A stretch of 64,000 bases of DNA from Exiguobacterium aurantiacum DSM 6208 (GTDB taxonomy: Bacteria; Bacillota; Bacilli; Exiguobacteriales; Exiguobacteriaceae). Made by a program: the position numbers and the translations under genes. Positions 47,125-55,545 of the stretch are shown here, piece by piece. The stretch lies in contig NZ_JNIQ01000001.1 of assembly GCF_000702585.1 (NCBI RefSeq), positions 1,307,001 through 1,371,000 on the forward strand, given 5' to 3'. The notes beneath the pieces are model-generated. The model did no database searches. It saw only the letters and a program-made list of their open reading frames with translations, and had not been told where the DNA came from. Numbering within the stretch: the stretch's first letter is position 1; the number at the start of each line of letters is the position of its first letter.

Positions 47125-49491
47125 GTGATCCAATTTGTAAAACAATTGACGAATGATCAAAGCCGGCGCTTGAAAGGGTACGAACGACGCGTCGCACGCA
47201 TCAATGACTTAGAAAAAACAATCCAAGCCCTCTCGGACGACGAGATGCGGGCGTATACCGATACATTGAAACAACGAATCGAAGACGGGGCGAAAGTCGA
47301 CGACATCGCTGAAGAAGGGTTCGCCCTCGTCCGTGAGGCGGCCGTGCGCGTCTTAGGCATGCGTCACTATGACGTCCAGCTCATCGGTGGTTTTGCCCTC
47401 CTTGAAGGGAACATCTCGGAGATGCCGACAGGGGAAGGGAAGACGCTCGTCGCCGCGCTCCCGAGTTACGTCAAGGCGCTCGAAGGAAAAGGCGTCCACG
47501 TCATCACCGTGAACGAATACCTCGCGACGCGTGACGCGAAGCAGATCGGGCAGATCCACGACTTCCTCGGCCTATCGGTCGGATTGAACGTGCCAGAGAT
47601 CGAACCGGACGAGAAACGGGAGGCGTACCAGGCCGACATCACGTACGGCGTCGGGACCGAGTTCGGTTTCGACTACTTGCGTGACCATTTGGTCGGCGCG
47701 CCAGAAGAGCGCGTCCAGCGCCCGTTCCATTTCGCCATCATCGATGAAGTCGACAGCATCTTGATCGACGAGGCGAAGACACCGCTCATCATCGCGCAAA
47801 AAGACCGCTCGCACATCCGCCTGAAGGCGCTCGCGCAGCGGGTCGTCACCGAGTTCGACGAAGCCGACTACGAGGTCGACCTCGAGTCGAAATCGTCGGC
47901 GTTCACCGAATCGGGCATCTTGAAGATCGAAGACATGTTCGCGATCGACAACCTGTTCAGCGCCGAGCATCAAGTGTTGTACCATTACCTCGTGCAGGCG
48001 CTCCGGGCGAACGTCTTGTTCGAGCTCGATGTCGACTATATCGTCAAAGACGACAAGATCGAACTGATTGACTTGTTCACGGGCCGCATCATGGAAGGAC
48101 GCAGTTTGTCAGAAGGGCTCCATCAGGCGCTCGAGGCGAAAGAAGGCGTCACGATTACCGAGGAGAATAAGACGACGGCCGAGATCACGATTCAGCACTA
48201 CTTCCGCATGTACCCGCTCATCGGCGGCATGACGGGGACGGCGCAGACGTCGCGCCAAGAGTTCTTGAAGACGTACAACATGGACGTCGTCCAAGTACCG
48301 ACGAACCGGCCACGCCTTCGGGAAGACTACCCGGATCGCATCTTCATGACGATCGACCAGAAATATGCGGCCGTGACGGAGAAAGTCGTCGAGCTCCACG
48401 CGACGGGACGTCCGGTGTTGATCGGGACGACGTCGATCGCCCAGTCGGAAGCGATCAGCAAGCACCTTTCGAAAAAACGCATCAAGCACGAGGTGTTGAA
48501 CGCGAAGACCGTCACGCAAGAAGCGGACATCATCGCTGAAGCGGGGCAATATGGTAAAGTGACGATCGCGACGAACATGGCCGGACGTGGGACGGACATC
48601 ATGCTCGACGCGAAATCGAAAGAAGTAGGCGGCTTGTTCGTCGTCGGGACGGAGCGCCACGAGTCGCAACGTGTCGATAACCAGCTCCGCGGACGCTCGG
48701 GCCGCCAAGGCGACCCTGGGGCGACCCAGTTCTTCGTCTCGCTTGAAGACGAAATTGTCAAACGGTATGCGATTCAAAAACTTGAGCGCATCGAGAAAAA
48801 GTTGAAGCCGGATGCGCATGGCGAAGTCCCTGCGAAAGAGGCGGCCGACATCATCGAATACGCGCAGACGACGATTGAAGGAATCGGTGTCTCGATTCGC
48901 GATTACTTGTTCAAGCTCGATGACGTCTTGAACGAGCAGCGCAACATCGTCTACACGATTCGCGACCAAGCCGTCAACGCCGACGCGGACGCGATCAAGA
49001 AGAACGTCCTCGGCATGATGCGCCTCGCCATCGAGAACAGCATCGATATGCATGTGACAGACGAGCTCGTCCCGGAAGAATGGCCGATCGACGAGTTGAA
49101 GGCCGACCTCCGTTACTTGACGATGCGCGAGCCGGTCTGGTCGGACGCGGTCGCCGATACGTTCGAACTGAAAGCCGAGCTCAAAGGCTTCACGGATGAC
49201 ATCATTAATACGGCCGAGACGCGCCTCGAAGGCGACGAGGTCGTCCACTTCGTCAAAGAGTCGCTCCTCCGTGCCCTCGACATGAAATGGACGGATCACT
49301 TGACGATGATGAGCGGATTGAAAGAAGGGATCGGCCTTCGCAGTTACGCGCAGGAAGACCCGGGCCGTCTATTCGGCAAAGAAGGTCTCGAGATCTTCGA
49401 ACAGACGTATGTGAACATCGCGCGTGACGTGACGATGGAAGTATGCCAGCTCGACCGCTACTTCGCGGCGCCGGTAGAGGAGGAAGCGTGA
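47125..49491 (+). CDS. secA2: accessory preprotein translocase ATPase SecA2
   Basis: ATPase driving export of a subset of proteins. The 788 residues contain DEAD-motor Walker A MPTGEGKT near 99-106, DEVDSI near 210 and the second motor domain with TNMAGRGTDI near 490, ending in a helical scaffold region. It is shorter than housekeeping SecA (about 840) and lacks the C-terminal zinc-binding CxCxSGxxxxxC tail, which with the slaP neighbour marks it as SecA2. GTG start after atggaggc; a TATAAT -10 lies at 47073-47078. No SecY2 gene is present. Confidence 0.93.
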   Translation: MIQFVKQLTNDQSRRLKGYERRVARINDLEKTIQALSDDEMRAYTDTLKQRIEDGAKVDDIAEEGFALVREAAVRVLGMRHYDVQLIGGFALLEGNISEMPTGEGKTLVAALPSYVKALEGKGVHVITVNEYLATRDAKQIGQIHDFLGLSVGLNVPEIEPDEKREAYQADITYGVGTEFGFDYLRDHLVGAPEERVQRPFHFAIIDEVDSILIDEAKTPLIIAQKDRSHIRLKALAQRVVTEFDEADYEVDLESKSSAFTESGILKIEDMFAIDNLFSAEHQVLYHYLVQALRANVLFELDVDYIVKDDKIELIDLFTGRIMEGRSLSEGLHQALEAKEGVTITEENKTTAEITIQHYFRMYPLIGGMTGTAQTSRQEFLKTYNMDVVQVPTNRPRLREDYPDRIFMTIDQKYAAVTEKVVELHATGRPVLIGTTSIAQSEAISKHLSKKRIKHEVLNAKTVTQEADIIAEAGQYGKVTIATNMAGRGTDIMLDAKSKEVGGLFVVGTERHESQRVDNQLRGRSGRQGDPGATQFFVSLEDEIVKRYAIQKLERIEKKLKPDAHGEVPAKEAADIIEYAQTTIEGIGVSIRDYLFKLDDVLNEQRNIVYTIRDQAVNADADAIKKNVLGMMRLAIENSIDMHVTDELVPEEWPIDELKADLRYLTMREPVWSDAVADTFELKAELKGFTDDIINTAETRLEGDEVVHFVKESLLRALDMKWTDHLTMMSGLKEGIGLRSYAQEDPGRLFGKEGLEIFEQTYVNIARDVTMEVCQLDRYFAAPVEEEA

Positions 49492-50294
49492 TGTTAGGAT
49501 TTCGTAAACGTAAGCAAATTGAGACGAACAAAGCCGAAGGGGAGCGTCAGTTGACGCTCGTGTTCGATGACGAGATGGGCATCCCGAAAGAAGACGAGTA
49601 CGTGTTCCGCTATCATGCGAAACGCCTCCCGAACCTGCTCGAGAACCAATTGTCGATCGAGCTGTTGAACGCCGAACTGTTATCGGAAGGGTTGTCGATC
49701 GTCGCCTTGTTCCGCAACACACTCCCAGGCTCGTTCGAGATCGATGAGTTGCCGGTGTTGTTGCTCGATGCGAACAACGTGCCGCTCGGACGGAAAGTAC
49801 TGAACCGGGTCGACTTGCCGAACTTCGAGCCGTGGACGAGTAAGCCGGTCTACCTCGACTTCTTCGCTGACGAGTTGTTCGGTGACTTCGAATTGAACGA
49901 TTCGATGCGTCTCGTCTTCCAGATGAACCCGATCGACCCGCTCCAGACGGTGTTGGACGCAGAACGGGCCGCGTTTTCACCGCTCGCTTGGCAGCAACTT
50001 GCCCGGACGAACGTGTCGACGCCGCCGGTCGGCGAGAACGAGTTCAACATGATGCTCGTCCACGTCGAGACGAACGAGACGGACGTGACGGCGACGCTGT
50101 TGCTCCGAAACGGCTACGCCCAAGACTTGAACGTCGAACAGTTGCCGCTCGAACTGATGAGCGGAGACGAAGCAGTCGCCTTGACGGTCGTCCGGCTCAC
50201 AGAAGTAGTGCGCGGGAAGCATGCCTATCCGGTGCGGGCGACGTTTGAAGCGATTGAAGCAACAGGGCCGTTCACGGTCAGAATCAAGCAATGA
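49491..50294 (+). CDS. slaP: accessory Sec system S-layer assembly protein SlaP
   Basis: A 267-residue cytoplasmic protein with two SLAP domains. The first is at about 20-125 (RQLTLVFDDEMGIPKEDEYVFRYHAKRLPNLLENQLSIEL ... FRNTLPGSFEIDELPVLLLDANNVPLGRKVLNRVDLP) and the second at about 155-267 (NEFNMMLVHVETNETDVTATLLLRNGYAQDLNVEQLPLELMSGDEAV). In Bacillus anthracis SlaP works with SecA2 to secrete S-layer proteins. The start overlaps the secA2 stop by one base with gaggaggaa as ribosome site. This suggests the organism makes an S-layer, though no SLH-domain protein is in this window. Confidence 0.9.
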   Translation: MLGFRKRKQIETNKAEGERQLTLVFDDEMGIPKEDEYVFRYHAKRLPNLLENQLSIELLNAELLSEGLSIVALFRNTLPGSFEIDELPVLLLDANNVPLGRKVLNRVDLPNFEPWTSKPVYLDFFADELFGDFELNDSMRLVFQMNPIDPLQTVLDAERAAFSPLAWQQLARTNVSTPPVGENEFNMMLVHVETNETDVTATLLLRNGYAQDLNVEQLPLELMSGDEAVALTVVRLTEVVRGKHAYPVRATFEAIEATGPFTVRIKQ

Positions 50295-50295
50295 A

Positions 50296-50337
50296 AAAAG
50301 CTCAACTTCTCCGATTGGAGTGGTTGAGCTTTTTCGT
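50296..50337. terminator. bidirectional terminator after slaP
   Basis: Stem aaaagctcaac-ttctcc / ggagtg-gttgagctttt with a gatt loop; T-run on both strands, serving the secA2-slaP operon and the convergent small gene. Confidence 0.92.
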
Positions 50338-50341
50338 GTAC

Positions 50342-50578
50342 TTATTCAAACGGAGTATAAATACGGTCTGTGTCCGTGTCTAAGACGAAATCGATGTTTC
50401 CATCGCTTGAACACGAAATCCGATCAAAGCGATGGAGCCGACAAAATATGTCCGGAAAGTCTTGTATATCGGTCACCCTTTCTTTCGTTTGTCGATACAT
50501 TTCACTTATTCTCTGTTTGGAGCACTTCTTTCCGCTCAAGTAAACGCTCCCCCAATAGCCATCGATTTCAATAATCAA
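50342..50578 (-). CDS. hypothetical 78-residue protein
   Basis: A small acidic/basic mixed soluble protein with several cysteines (GKKCSKQR, IFCRLHRF, ISCSSDG). Start codon TTG at 50578 with ggagagga nine bases upstream; it ends against the bidirectional terminator. Not recognised. AT-richer than the neighbours. Reality is supported by the ribosome site and terminator placement only. Confidence 0.5.
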   Translation of the reverse strand: MIIEIDGYWGSVYLSGKKCSKQRISEMYRQTKERVTDIQDFPDIFCRLHRFDRISCSSDGNIDFVLDTDTDRIYTPFE

Positions 50579-50720
50579 TGAGATTCCTCTCCTCGCAAAT
50601 AATTTACGTTCATCTTAGTCTAAATAGCCGTCAATTTTCACAAAAAATAATGGTGACGTTTACAATCGGGTGGTATAGTGAAGGAGGTTAGGCCATTTTT
50701 TGTAAAAAGGGGAAATGAAC

Positions 50721-53006
50721 ATGAAAACAGCCTTGAAATGGACGATTGCGACGGCACTCGTATTGCCGGCGACGTTACCGCTGCACGCACCGAACGTACT
50801 CGCGTCAGAGGACGTCGTGAAGCTCCGCTTCCTAGAGACGACGGACCTACATACCAACATCACGAACTACGACTATTTCCAAGACAAAGTCGACAACACG
50901 ATCGGCTTGACGAAAGTCGCGACGCTTATCAAACAGCACCGCGCGGAAGCTGGGGCAGACAACACGTTCCTGTTCGATAACGGGGATACGATTCAAGGGA
51001 CACCGTTCGGCGATTACGTGCGGGAAGTGCACCAAAACAACCCAGGAACGTTCGAGCACCCGATGTACAAGGCGATGGCGGCACTTGATTATGATGCGGT
51101 CACACTCGGGAACCACGAGTTCAACTTCGGACTCGAGTTTTTGTATGACGTGATGGAAGGGTCGAAAGGGAAGCTTCGTTTCGTCACCTCGAACGTCAAG
51201 GATTTAGAGGGGAATCCAATCGTGTCGAAGTTCAACGTTGACGGACAAGAGGTCCAAATCATCGAGCGGACGGTCACGGATACGGACGGGGAGACACATA
51301 CGATCAAAGTCGGTGTGTTCGGCGTCGTGCCACCGAAGATCATGTCGTGGGACTCGGGGAACTTGCAAGGCCGCGTGACGGCGGAGAATATCATCCCGTC
51401 GGCGCGTGAAGCCGTCAGCAAGTTGAAAGCACGAGGCGCGGACGTCGTCGTCGCCCTCGCGCACTCAGGGATCGGTGAAAGTGCCGCCCTCGCTGACGAG
51501 CAGCGTGACGATGAAGAGAACGTCGGCTACGCCCTCACGAAAATCGACGGGCTCGACATGGTCATGACCGGTCACCAGCACGGCCGTTTCCCGGACGCGA
51601 ACGGTATGTTCGCCTCGTTCCCGAACGTCGACATGGCGAAAGGGACGATCAACGGCAAACCGGTCGTCATGGCGAACAACCAAGGGAAAGATTTAGGCGT
51701 CATCGACTTCGAGCTCGAGAAAGTGGACGGGGCATGGCGTGTCCTCGACGCGACAGCCAAGCTCGACACGATCACGGCGAATACGCCGGTCGATGCCGAG
51801 ATTCAAGCGCTCATCGAAGACGACCACCGGGCCACGATCGAGTACATCAACCGTCCGGTCGGTGAGATTCAAGACGACATCCAAAGCTATTTCGCGCTCG
51901 TCCGTGACGATTCATCGGTGCAGTTCGTGACGAACGCGCAGAAATGGTTCGTCGAGAAAGAGCTCGAGACGAACCCGGACCTCGCCCCGTATAAAGGGTT
52001 GCCACTTCTCTCGGCCGGTGCGCCGTTCAAGGCGGGCGGACGCGAGTTGACGGATGCGGGCTACTATACGAACATCCCGAAAGGTCAAATCGCGCTCAAG
52101 AACGTGGCGGACTTGTATGTCTATCCGAACACGCTCGAAGTCGTCAAAGTGACCGGGCAAGACGTCATGGACTGGCTCGAGATGTCGGCTGGCGCTTACA
52201 AAGAAGTGAAAGCGGATGGGGAACCGCTCTTGAACCTCGCGTTCCGCAGCTACAACTTCGACATCTTGGACGGATTAACGTATGAGATCGATGTGACGGG
52301 TCCAGCGAAATTCGATGTCGGTGGCAAACTCGTCAACGCTTCGGCGAACCGCGTGAAGAACGTCGAATATAACGGTAAGCCGATCACGATGGATCAAGAG
52401 TTCTTGGTCGCGACGAACAACTACCGCGCCGGTTCATCTTCGTTCCCAGGCCTTAACGGCGGCAACAGCATCGTCTATCGTTCGGCATACGAGACACGGA
52501 ACGTCATTTCGGACTACATCATCGCCAGCCGTGGTGCCGTCGATTATAAAGCCGATGACAACTGGAAAGTCGTCGCCGACGCGAAACGCCTCGCGACGTT
52601 CGAGACGGCGGACGCTGGCAAGCAGTACGTCGACCTATACGAAGGCATCGAAGCGACGGACGCGACACGTGCGGACGCGGCCGGACGTCTCTTCCGATCG
52701 TACACGATCGCACTCGATCCGGTGACGGAAGCCGAGAAAGTCGAGCTCGTCCTCTCGGTCGACACGATCAAGCCGGGTGCGAAAGCTGTGACGGGTGTCA
52801 CGACGGCGAACGCGACTGTCACGTTGAAAGACGGAAAGCACGTTCTCGCGACAACGAAAGCGAAAGCCGATGGCACGTATGCACTGTCTGTGAAACCGCT
52901 CAAGCTTCGCCAAACGGTGACGGTCGTCAGTGAACTCGACGGTCAAACGAAAGAAGAAACGAAAGTCGTCGGAGCCGGACATGTCGGTGTCCCGGCACTT
53001 CGTTAA
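50721..53006 (+). CDS. secreted 5'-nucleotidase / 2',3'-cyclic phosphodiesterase
   Basis: A 761-residue exported metallophosphoesterase. The signal peptide spans residues 1-29 (KTALKWTIATALVLPAT ... VLAS, cleavage likely before EDV). The calcineurin-like domain has ETTDLHTN (Asp42, His44), FDNGDTIQG, LGNHEFNFG, ALAHSGIG and MTGHQHGRF. A 5'-nucleotidase C-terminal domain follows at about 365-590, with substrate-binding AYETRN and NYRAGSSSFPG. Near 675-745 there is a bacterial Ig-like domain (VTGVTTANATVTLKDGKHVLATTKAKADGTYALSV). No LPXTG or SLH anchor is seen. It would salvage phosphate or nucleosides outside the cell. ATG at 50721 follows aagggga. Confidence 0.93.
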   Translation: MKTALKWTIATALVLPATLPLHAPNVLASEDVVKLRFLETTDLHTNITNYDYFQDKVDNTIGLTKVATLIKQHRAEAGADNTFLFDNGDTIQGTPFGDYVREVHQNNPGTFEHPMYKAMAALDYDAVTLGNHEFNFGLEFLYDVMEGSKGKLRFVTSNVKDLEGNPIVSKFNVDGQEVQIIERTVTDTDGETHTIKVGVFGVVPPKIMSWDSGNLQGRVTAENIIPSAREAVSKLKARGADVVVALAHSGIGESAALADEQRDDEENVGYALTKIDGLDMVMTGHQHGRFPDANGMFASFPNVDMAKGTINGKPVVMANNQGKDLGVIDFELEKVDGAWRVLDATAKLDTITANTPVDAEIQALIEDDHRATIEYINRPVGEIQDDIQSYFALVRDDSSVQFVTNAQKWFVEKELETNPDLAPYKGLPLLSAGAPFKAGGRELTDAGYYTNIPKGQIALKNVADLYVYPNTLEVVKVTGQDVMDWLEMSAGAYKEVKADGEPLLNLAFRSYNFDILDGLTYEIDVTGPAKFDVGGKLVNASANRVKNVEYNGKPITMDQEFLVATNNYRAGSSSFPGLNGGNSIVYRSAYETRNVISDYIIASRGAVDYKADDNWKVVADAKRLATFETADAGKQYVDLYEGIEATDATRADAAGRLFRSYTIALDPVTEAEKVELVLSVDTIKPGAKAVTGVTTANATVTLKDGKHVLATTKAKADGTYALSVKPLKLRQTVTVVSELDGQTKEETKVVGAGHVGVPALR

Positions 53007-53016
53007 ATAATGAATG

Positions 53017-53046
53017 AGCCCTCAGTTTTGAGGGCTTTATTTTGTG
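53017..53046 (+). terminator. rho-independent terminator of the nucleotidase gene
   Basis: Stem agccctca / tgagggct with loop gttt, followed by ttattttg. Confidence 0.88.
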
Positions 53047-53068
53047 TCAAAAAAGTGAATGAAACCCC

Positions 53069-53120
53069 TTACATAATTGGAAGAAGTGCTATATAATCAT
53101 CTATGTAATCGGTTACATAG
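53069..53120 (+). promoter_or_regulatory. cstA promoter with palindromic cre (CcpA site)
   Basis: TTACAT (53069-53074) and TATAAT (53092-53097) are 17 bases apart. From 53101 to 53120 a perfect 8+8 palindrome, ctatgtaa-tcgg-ttacatag, covers the expected start site. Its central 15 bases ATGTAATCGGTTACA (53103-53117) match the cre consensus WTGNAANCGNWNNCW at every position, so CcpA with Ser-P-HPr should repress cstA on preferred sugars. Confidence 0.88.
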
Positions 53121-53181
53121 AATATGTGAACTGAAGGGCCAGCGGGGATTGGCTACATACGCAATAAAGGGGACAGCAATC

Positions 53182-54624
53182 ATGGTTACATTTTTTATCG
53201 CCATCGCGATTTTACTGATCGGGTATCGCATTTACGGCCGCTACGTCGAGAAGACGTTCGGCATCAAGGAGGAGCGGACGACGCCCGCCTACGCGTCACA
53301 GGACGGCATCGACTACGTGCCGATGGGCAAGAAACGAAACTCGATGATCCAGCTGTTGAACATCGCCGGCGTCGGGCCGATCTTCGGGCCGATCATGGGG
53401 GCGCTCTATGGACCGGTCGCGTTCCTCTGGATTGTCTTCGGGTCGATCTTCGCCGGGGCCGTGCACGACTATTTGACGGGCATGATCTCGCTTCGTAACA
53501 ACGGGGCGCACTTGCCGCAGCTCGCCGAGAAGTTCCTCGGTCGCTCGCTTCGCCATATCGTTAACGGGTTCGCCTTGCTGTTGCTGCTCTTGGTCGGGAC
53601 GGTGTTCGTCACGTCACCGAGCAACATGATCAACAACCTGTTCGGTGGGGACGCGTCGACGCTCGTCTTCGTCATCTTCGCCATCTTCGCTTACTACATC
53701 TTGGCGACGCTCCTCCCGGTCGACAAGATCATCGGCCGCATCTACCCGTTCTTCGGCGCGCTCCTGTTGATCAGCGCCGTCGGCATCGGGGTCAGCCTGT
53801 TCGCACAAGGCTACAAGGTGCCGGAGATGTCACTGACGAACATGCATCCGGACGGCCTTCCGATTTGGCCACTCCTCTTCTTCACGATCTCGTGCGGGGC
53901 CCTCTCCGGCTTCCATGCGACCCAGTCGCCAATCATCTCGCGGACGACGATGAAGGAGAGCAACGGGCGCTCGATCTTCTACGGCATGATGATCGTCGAA
54001 GCGGTCATCGCGATGGTATGGGCCGGTGCGGCCATGGCCATCTTCGAGCCGGGTGAATTGCTCGGGATGATCCAGGACGGCACACCGGCGCTCGTCGTCC
54101 AGGAAGTGGCGACGCTCATGCTCGGCAGCATCGGCGGCACGCTCGCCATCCTCGGCGTCATCGTCCTGCCGATTACGTCCGGCGACACGGCGTTCCGTAG
54201 CGCCCGGATGATCATCGCCGACTACTTGAAGGTCGCACAGAAGAAGTTCGCCTCACGCCTCTGGATCGCACTGCCGCTCTTCGCCATCTCGTACGTGTTG
54301 ACGAACATGGACTTCCAGATGCTCTGGCAGTACTTCAACTGGGCGAACCAGACGACGGCCGTCATCGCGCTCTTCGTCGGGGCGATGTACCTGTATATCA
54401 AGGGGCGCAACCACTACATCGCGCTCGTCCCGGGCACGTTCATGCTGTACGCGGTCTGGTTCTACATCTTGACGGCGCCGATCGGCTTCAAGATGGACGG
54501 GCCGATCCCGTACGTCATCGCCACGATCGGGACCATCACGCTGCTCGTCCTGTTCCACGTGCGCGCCCGCGCGATGCGGGCCCAGAACATGGAATGTGAC
54601 GTTCCAGTGAAAGAAGTCGCGTAA
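53182..54624 (+). CDS. cstA: carbon starvation protein CstA family peptide transporter
   Basis: A 480-residue integral membrane protein with about 13 hydrophobic segments. It has CstA-family motifs: YGRYVEKTFGI near the start, NIAGVGPIFGPIMGALYGP near 55-73, GAVHDYLTGMISLRNNGA, SGFHATQSPIISRTT near 238-252, and LPITSGDTAFRSARM near 330-344. This is the shorter type of the family; E. coli CstA has about 700 residues. CstA members import peptides or pyruvate during starvation. aaagggga precedes the ATG. The perfect cre over its promoter agrees with starvation-only expression. Confidence 0.92.
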   Translation: MVTFFIAIAILLIGYRIYGRYVEKTFGIKEERTTPAYASQDGIDYVPMGKKRNSMIQLLNIAGVGPIFGPIMGALYGPVAFLWIVFGSIFAGAVHDYLTGMISLRNNGAHLPQLAEKFLGRSLRHIVNGFALLLLLLVGTVFVTSPSNMINNLFGGDASTLVFVIFAIFAYYILATLLPVDKIIGRIYPFFGALLLISAVGIGVSLFAQGYKVPEMSLTNMHPDGLPIWPLLFFTISCGALSGFHATQSPIISRTTMKESNGRSIFYGMMIVEAVIAMVWAGAAMAIFEPGELLGMIQDGTPALVVQEVATLMLGSIGGTLAILGVIVLPITSGDTAFRSARMIIADYLKVAQKKFASRLWIALPLFAISYVLTNMDFQMLWQYFNWANQTTAVIALFVGAMYLYIKGRNHYIALVPGTFMLYAVWFYILTAPIGFKMDGPIPYVIATIGTITLLVLFHVRARAMRAQNMECDVPVKEVA

Positions 54625-54631
54625 CAAATCG

Positions 54632-54659
54632 ACATGGGTCCTCGCGACCCATGTTTTTG
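54632..54659 (+). terminator. rho-independent terminator of cstA
   Basis: Perfect stem acatgggtc / gacccatgt with loop ctcgc followed by five T. Confidence 0.93.
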
Positions 54660-54716
54660 TTTGCAACGAAATCGGGAAATGACCATACTAGAGGAATACA
54701 GAAAGGTGGGACCCGA

Positions 54717-55388
54717 ATGGAACAAGAGAAGTTAAAAGAGATGCTCCATGCCGATACGCTCGGGGAAGAAATCGCGAGCGCCGTCACGCACGGTCTCGGG
54801 GTCATCTTCAGTATCGTCGCGCTCGTCTTGCTCGTAATGAGTGCGACGGAGACGGGGAGCACATGGAACGTCATCGCGGTAAGCGTCTTCGGGGTGTCGA
54901 TGATTTTGCTGTATCTCTTCTCGACACTCATGCATGCGATCCCGCACCCGCGGGCGAAGCGTGTGCTCCAAGTGTTCGACCATGCAGGTATTTACTTACT
55001 CATCGCCGGGAGCTACACGCCGTTCGCGCTCGTCTCGCTCCAAGGCAGACTCGGTTGGACGCTGTTCGGGATCGTCTGGGGTGTCGCCATTCTAGGCATC
55101 ATCTGGAAGCTGTTCTCGACGGGGAAATACATGTGGGTGTCGAACGTGACGTACCTTGGCCTCGGTTGGATTTGCATCATCGCAATCCGTCCGCTCTATG
55201 AGTCGCTCGGGCATACCGGGTTCATGTTGCTCCTCGCCGGCGGGATCGCCTATTCGGTCGGGATCGTATTCTACGTGTGGCAGAAGTTACCGTTCAACCA
55301 TGCGATTTGGCATTTGTTCGTGCTTGCCGGAAGTGTGTTCATTTTCCTCAGTATTTTGCTCTATGTCGCACCGACGACACACCTATGA
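54717..55388 (+). CDS. hemolysin III / PAQR family membrane protein
   Basis: A 223-residue seven-span protein of the YqfA/hemolysin III (PAQR) family. An amphipathic N-terminus with EEIASAVTHGLG is followed by seven hydrophobic segments. The conserved metal-site residues are in STLMHAIPH (about 80), DHAGIYLLIAGSYTPF (about 97-112) and FNHAIWHLFVLAG (about 195-207). Despite the name, family members are probably lipid-modifying or hydrolase-like and not proven cytolysins. gaaaggtgg precedes the ATG. Confidence 0.9.
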   Translation: MEQEKLKEMLHADTLGEEIASAVTHGLGVIFSIVALVLLVMSATETGSTWNVIAVSVFGVSMILLYLFSTLMHAIPHPRAKRVLQVFDHAGIYLLIAGSYTPFALVSLQGRLGWTLFGIVWGVAILGIIWKLFSTGKYMWVSNVTYLGLGWICIIAIRPLYESLGHTGFMLLLAGGIAYSVGIVFYVWQKLPFNHAIWHLFVLAGSVFIFLSILLYVAPTTHL

Positions 55389-55420
55389 ACCGGACGTCCG
55401 AGAGGGCGTCCGGTTTTTTG
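55388..55420 (+). terminator. rho-independent terminator
   Basis: Stem accggacg / cgtccggt with loop tccgagaggg, followed by six T, after the hemolysin III family gene. Confidence 0.9.
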
Positions 55421-55440
55421 AAAACTAAGGCAATAAACTG

Positions 55441-55455
55441 CTGCAAACGGTTACA
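55441..55455 (+). promoter_or_regulatory. cre-like site upstream of proline dehydrogenase
   Basis: CTGCAAACGGTTACA matches the cre consensus WTGNAANCGNWNNCW in all but the first position. It lies about 30 bases before a candidate extended -10, TGTCATAAT (55481-55489), and about 90 bases before the start codon. CcpA control of proline catabolism is plausible. Confidence 0.6.
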
Positions 55456-55545
55456 AAAATACAGACGAATTGACGTTTGTATGTCATAATAATTTCAGAC
55501 ATCGTCATAGAGATAGATGGGTGTAAACGTAAGGGGGAAAAGCAG

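Noticed and set aside
47090-47155. Direct repeat caattgacgaatg at 47090-47102 and 47143-47155 around the secA2 start
   Set aside because: A 13-base match is expected several times by chance in a window of this size, and the second copy lies inside secA2 coding sequence.
54717-55388. Hemolysin virulence factor
   Set aside because: The hemolysin III name is historical; the seven-span PAQR-type protein gives no evidence of cytolytic activity.
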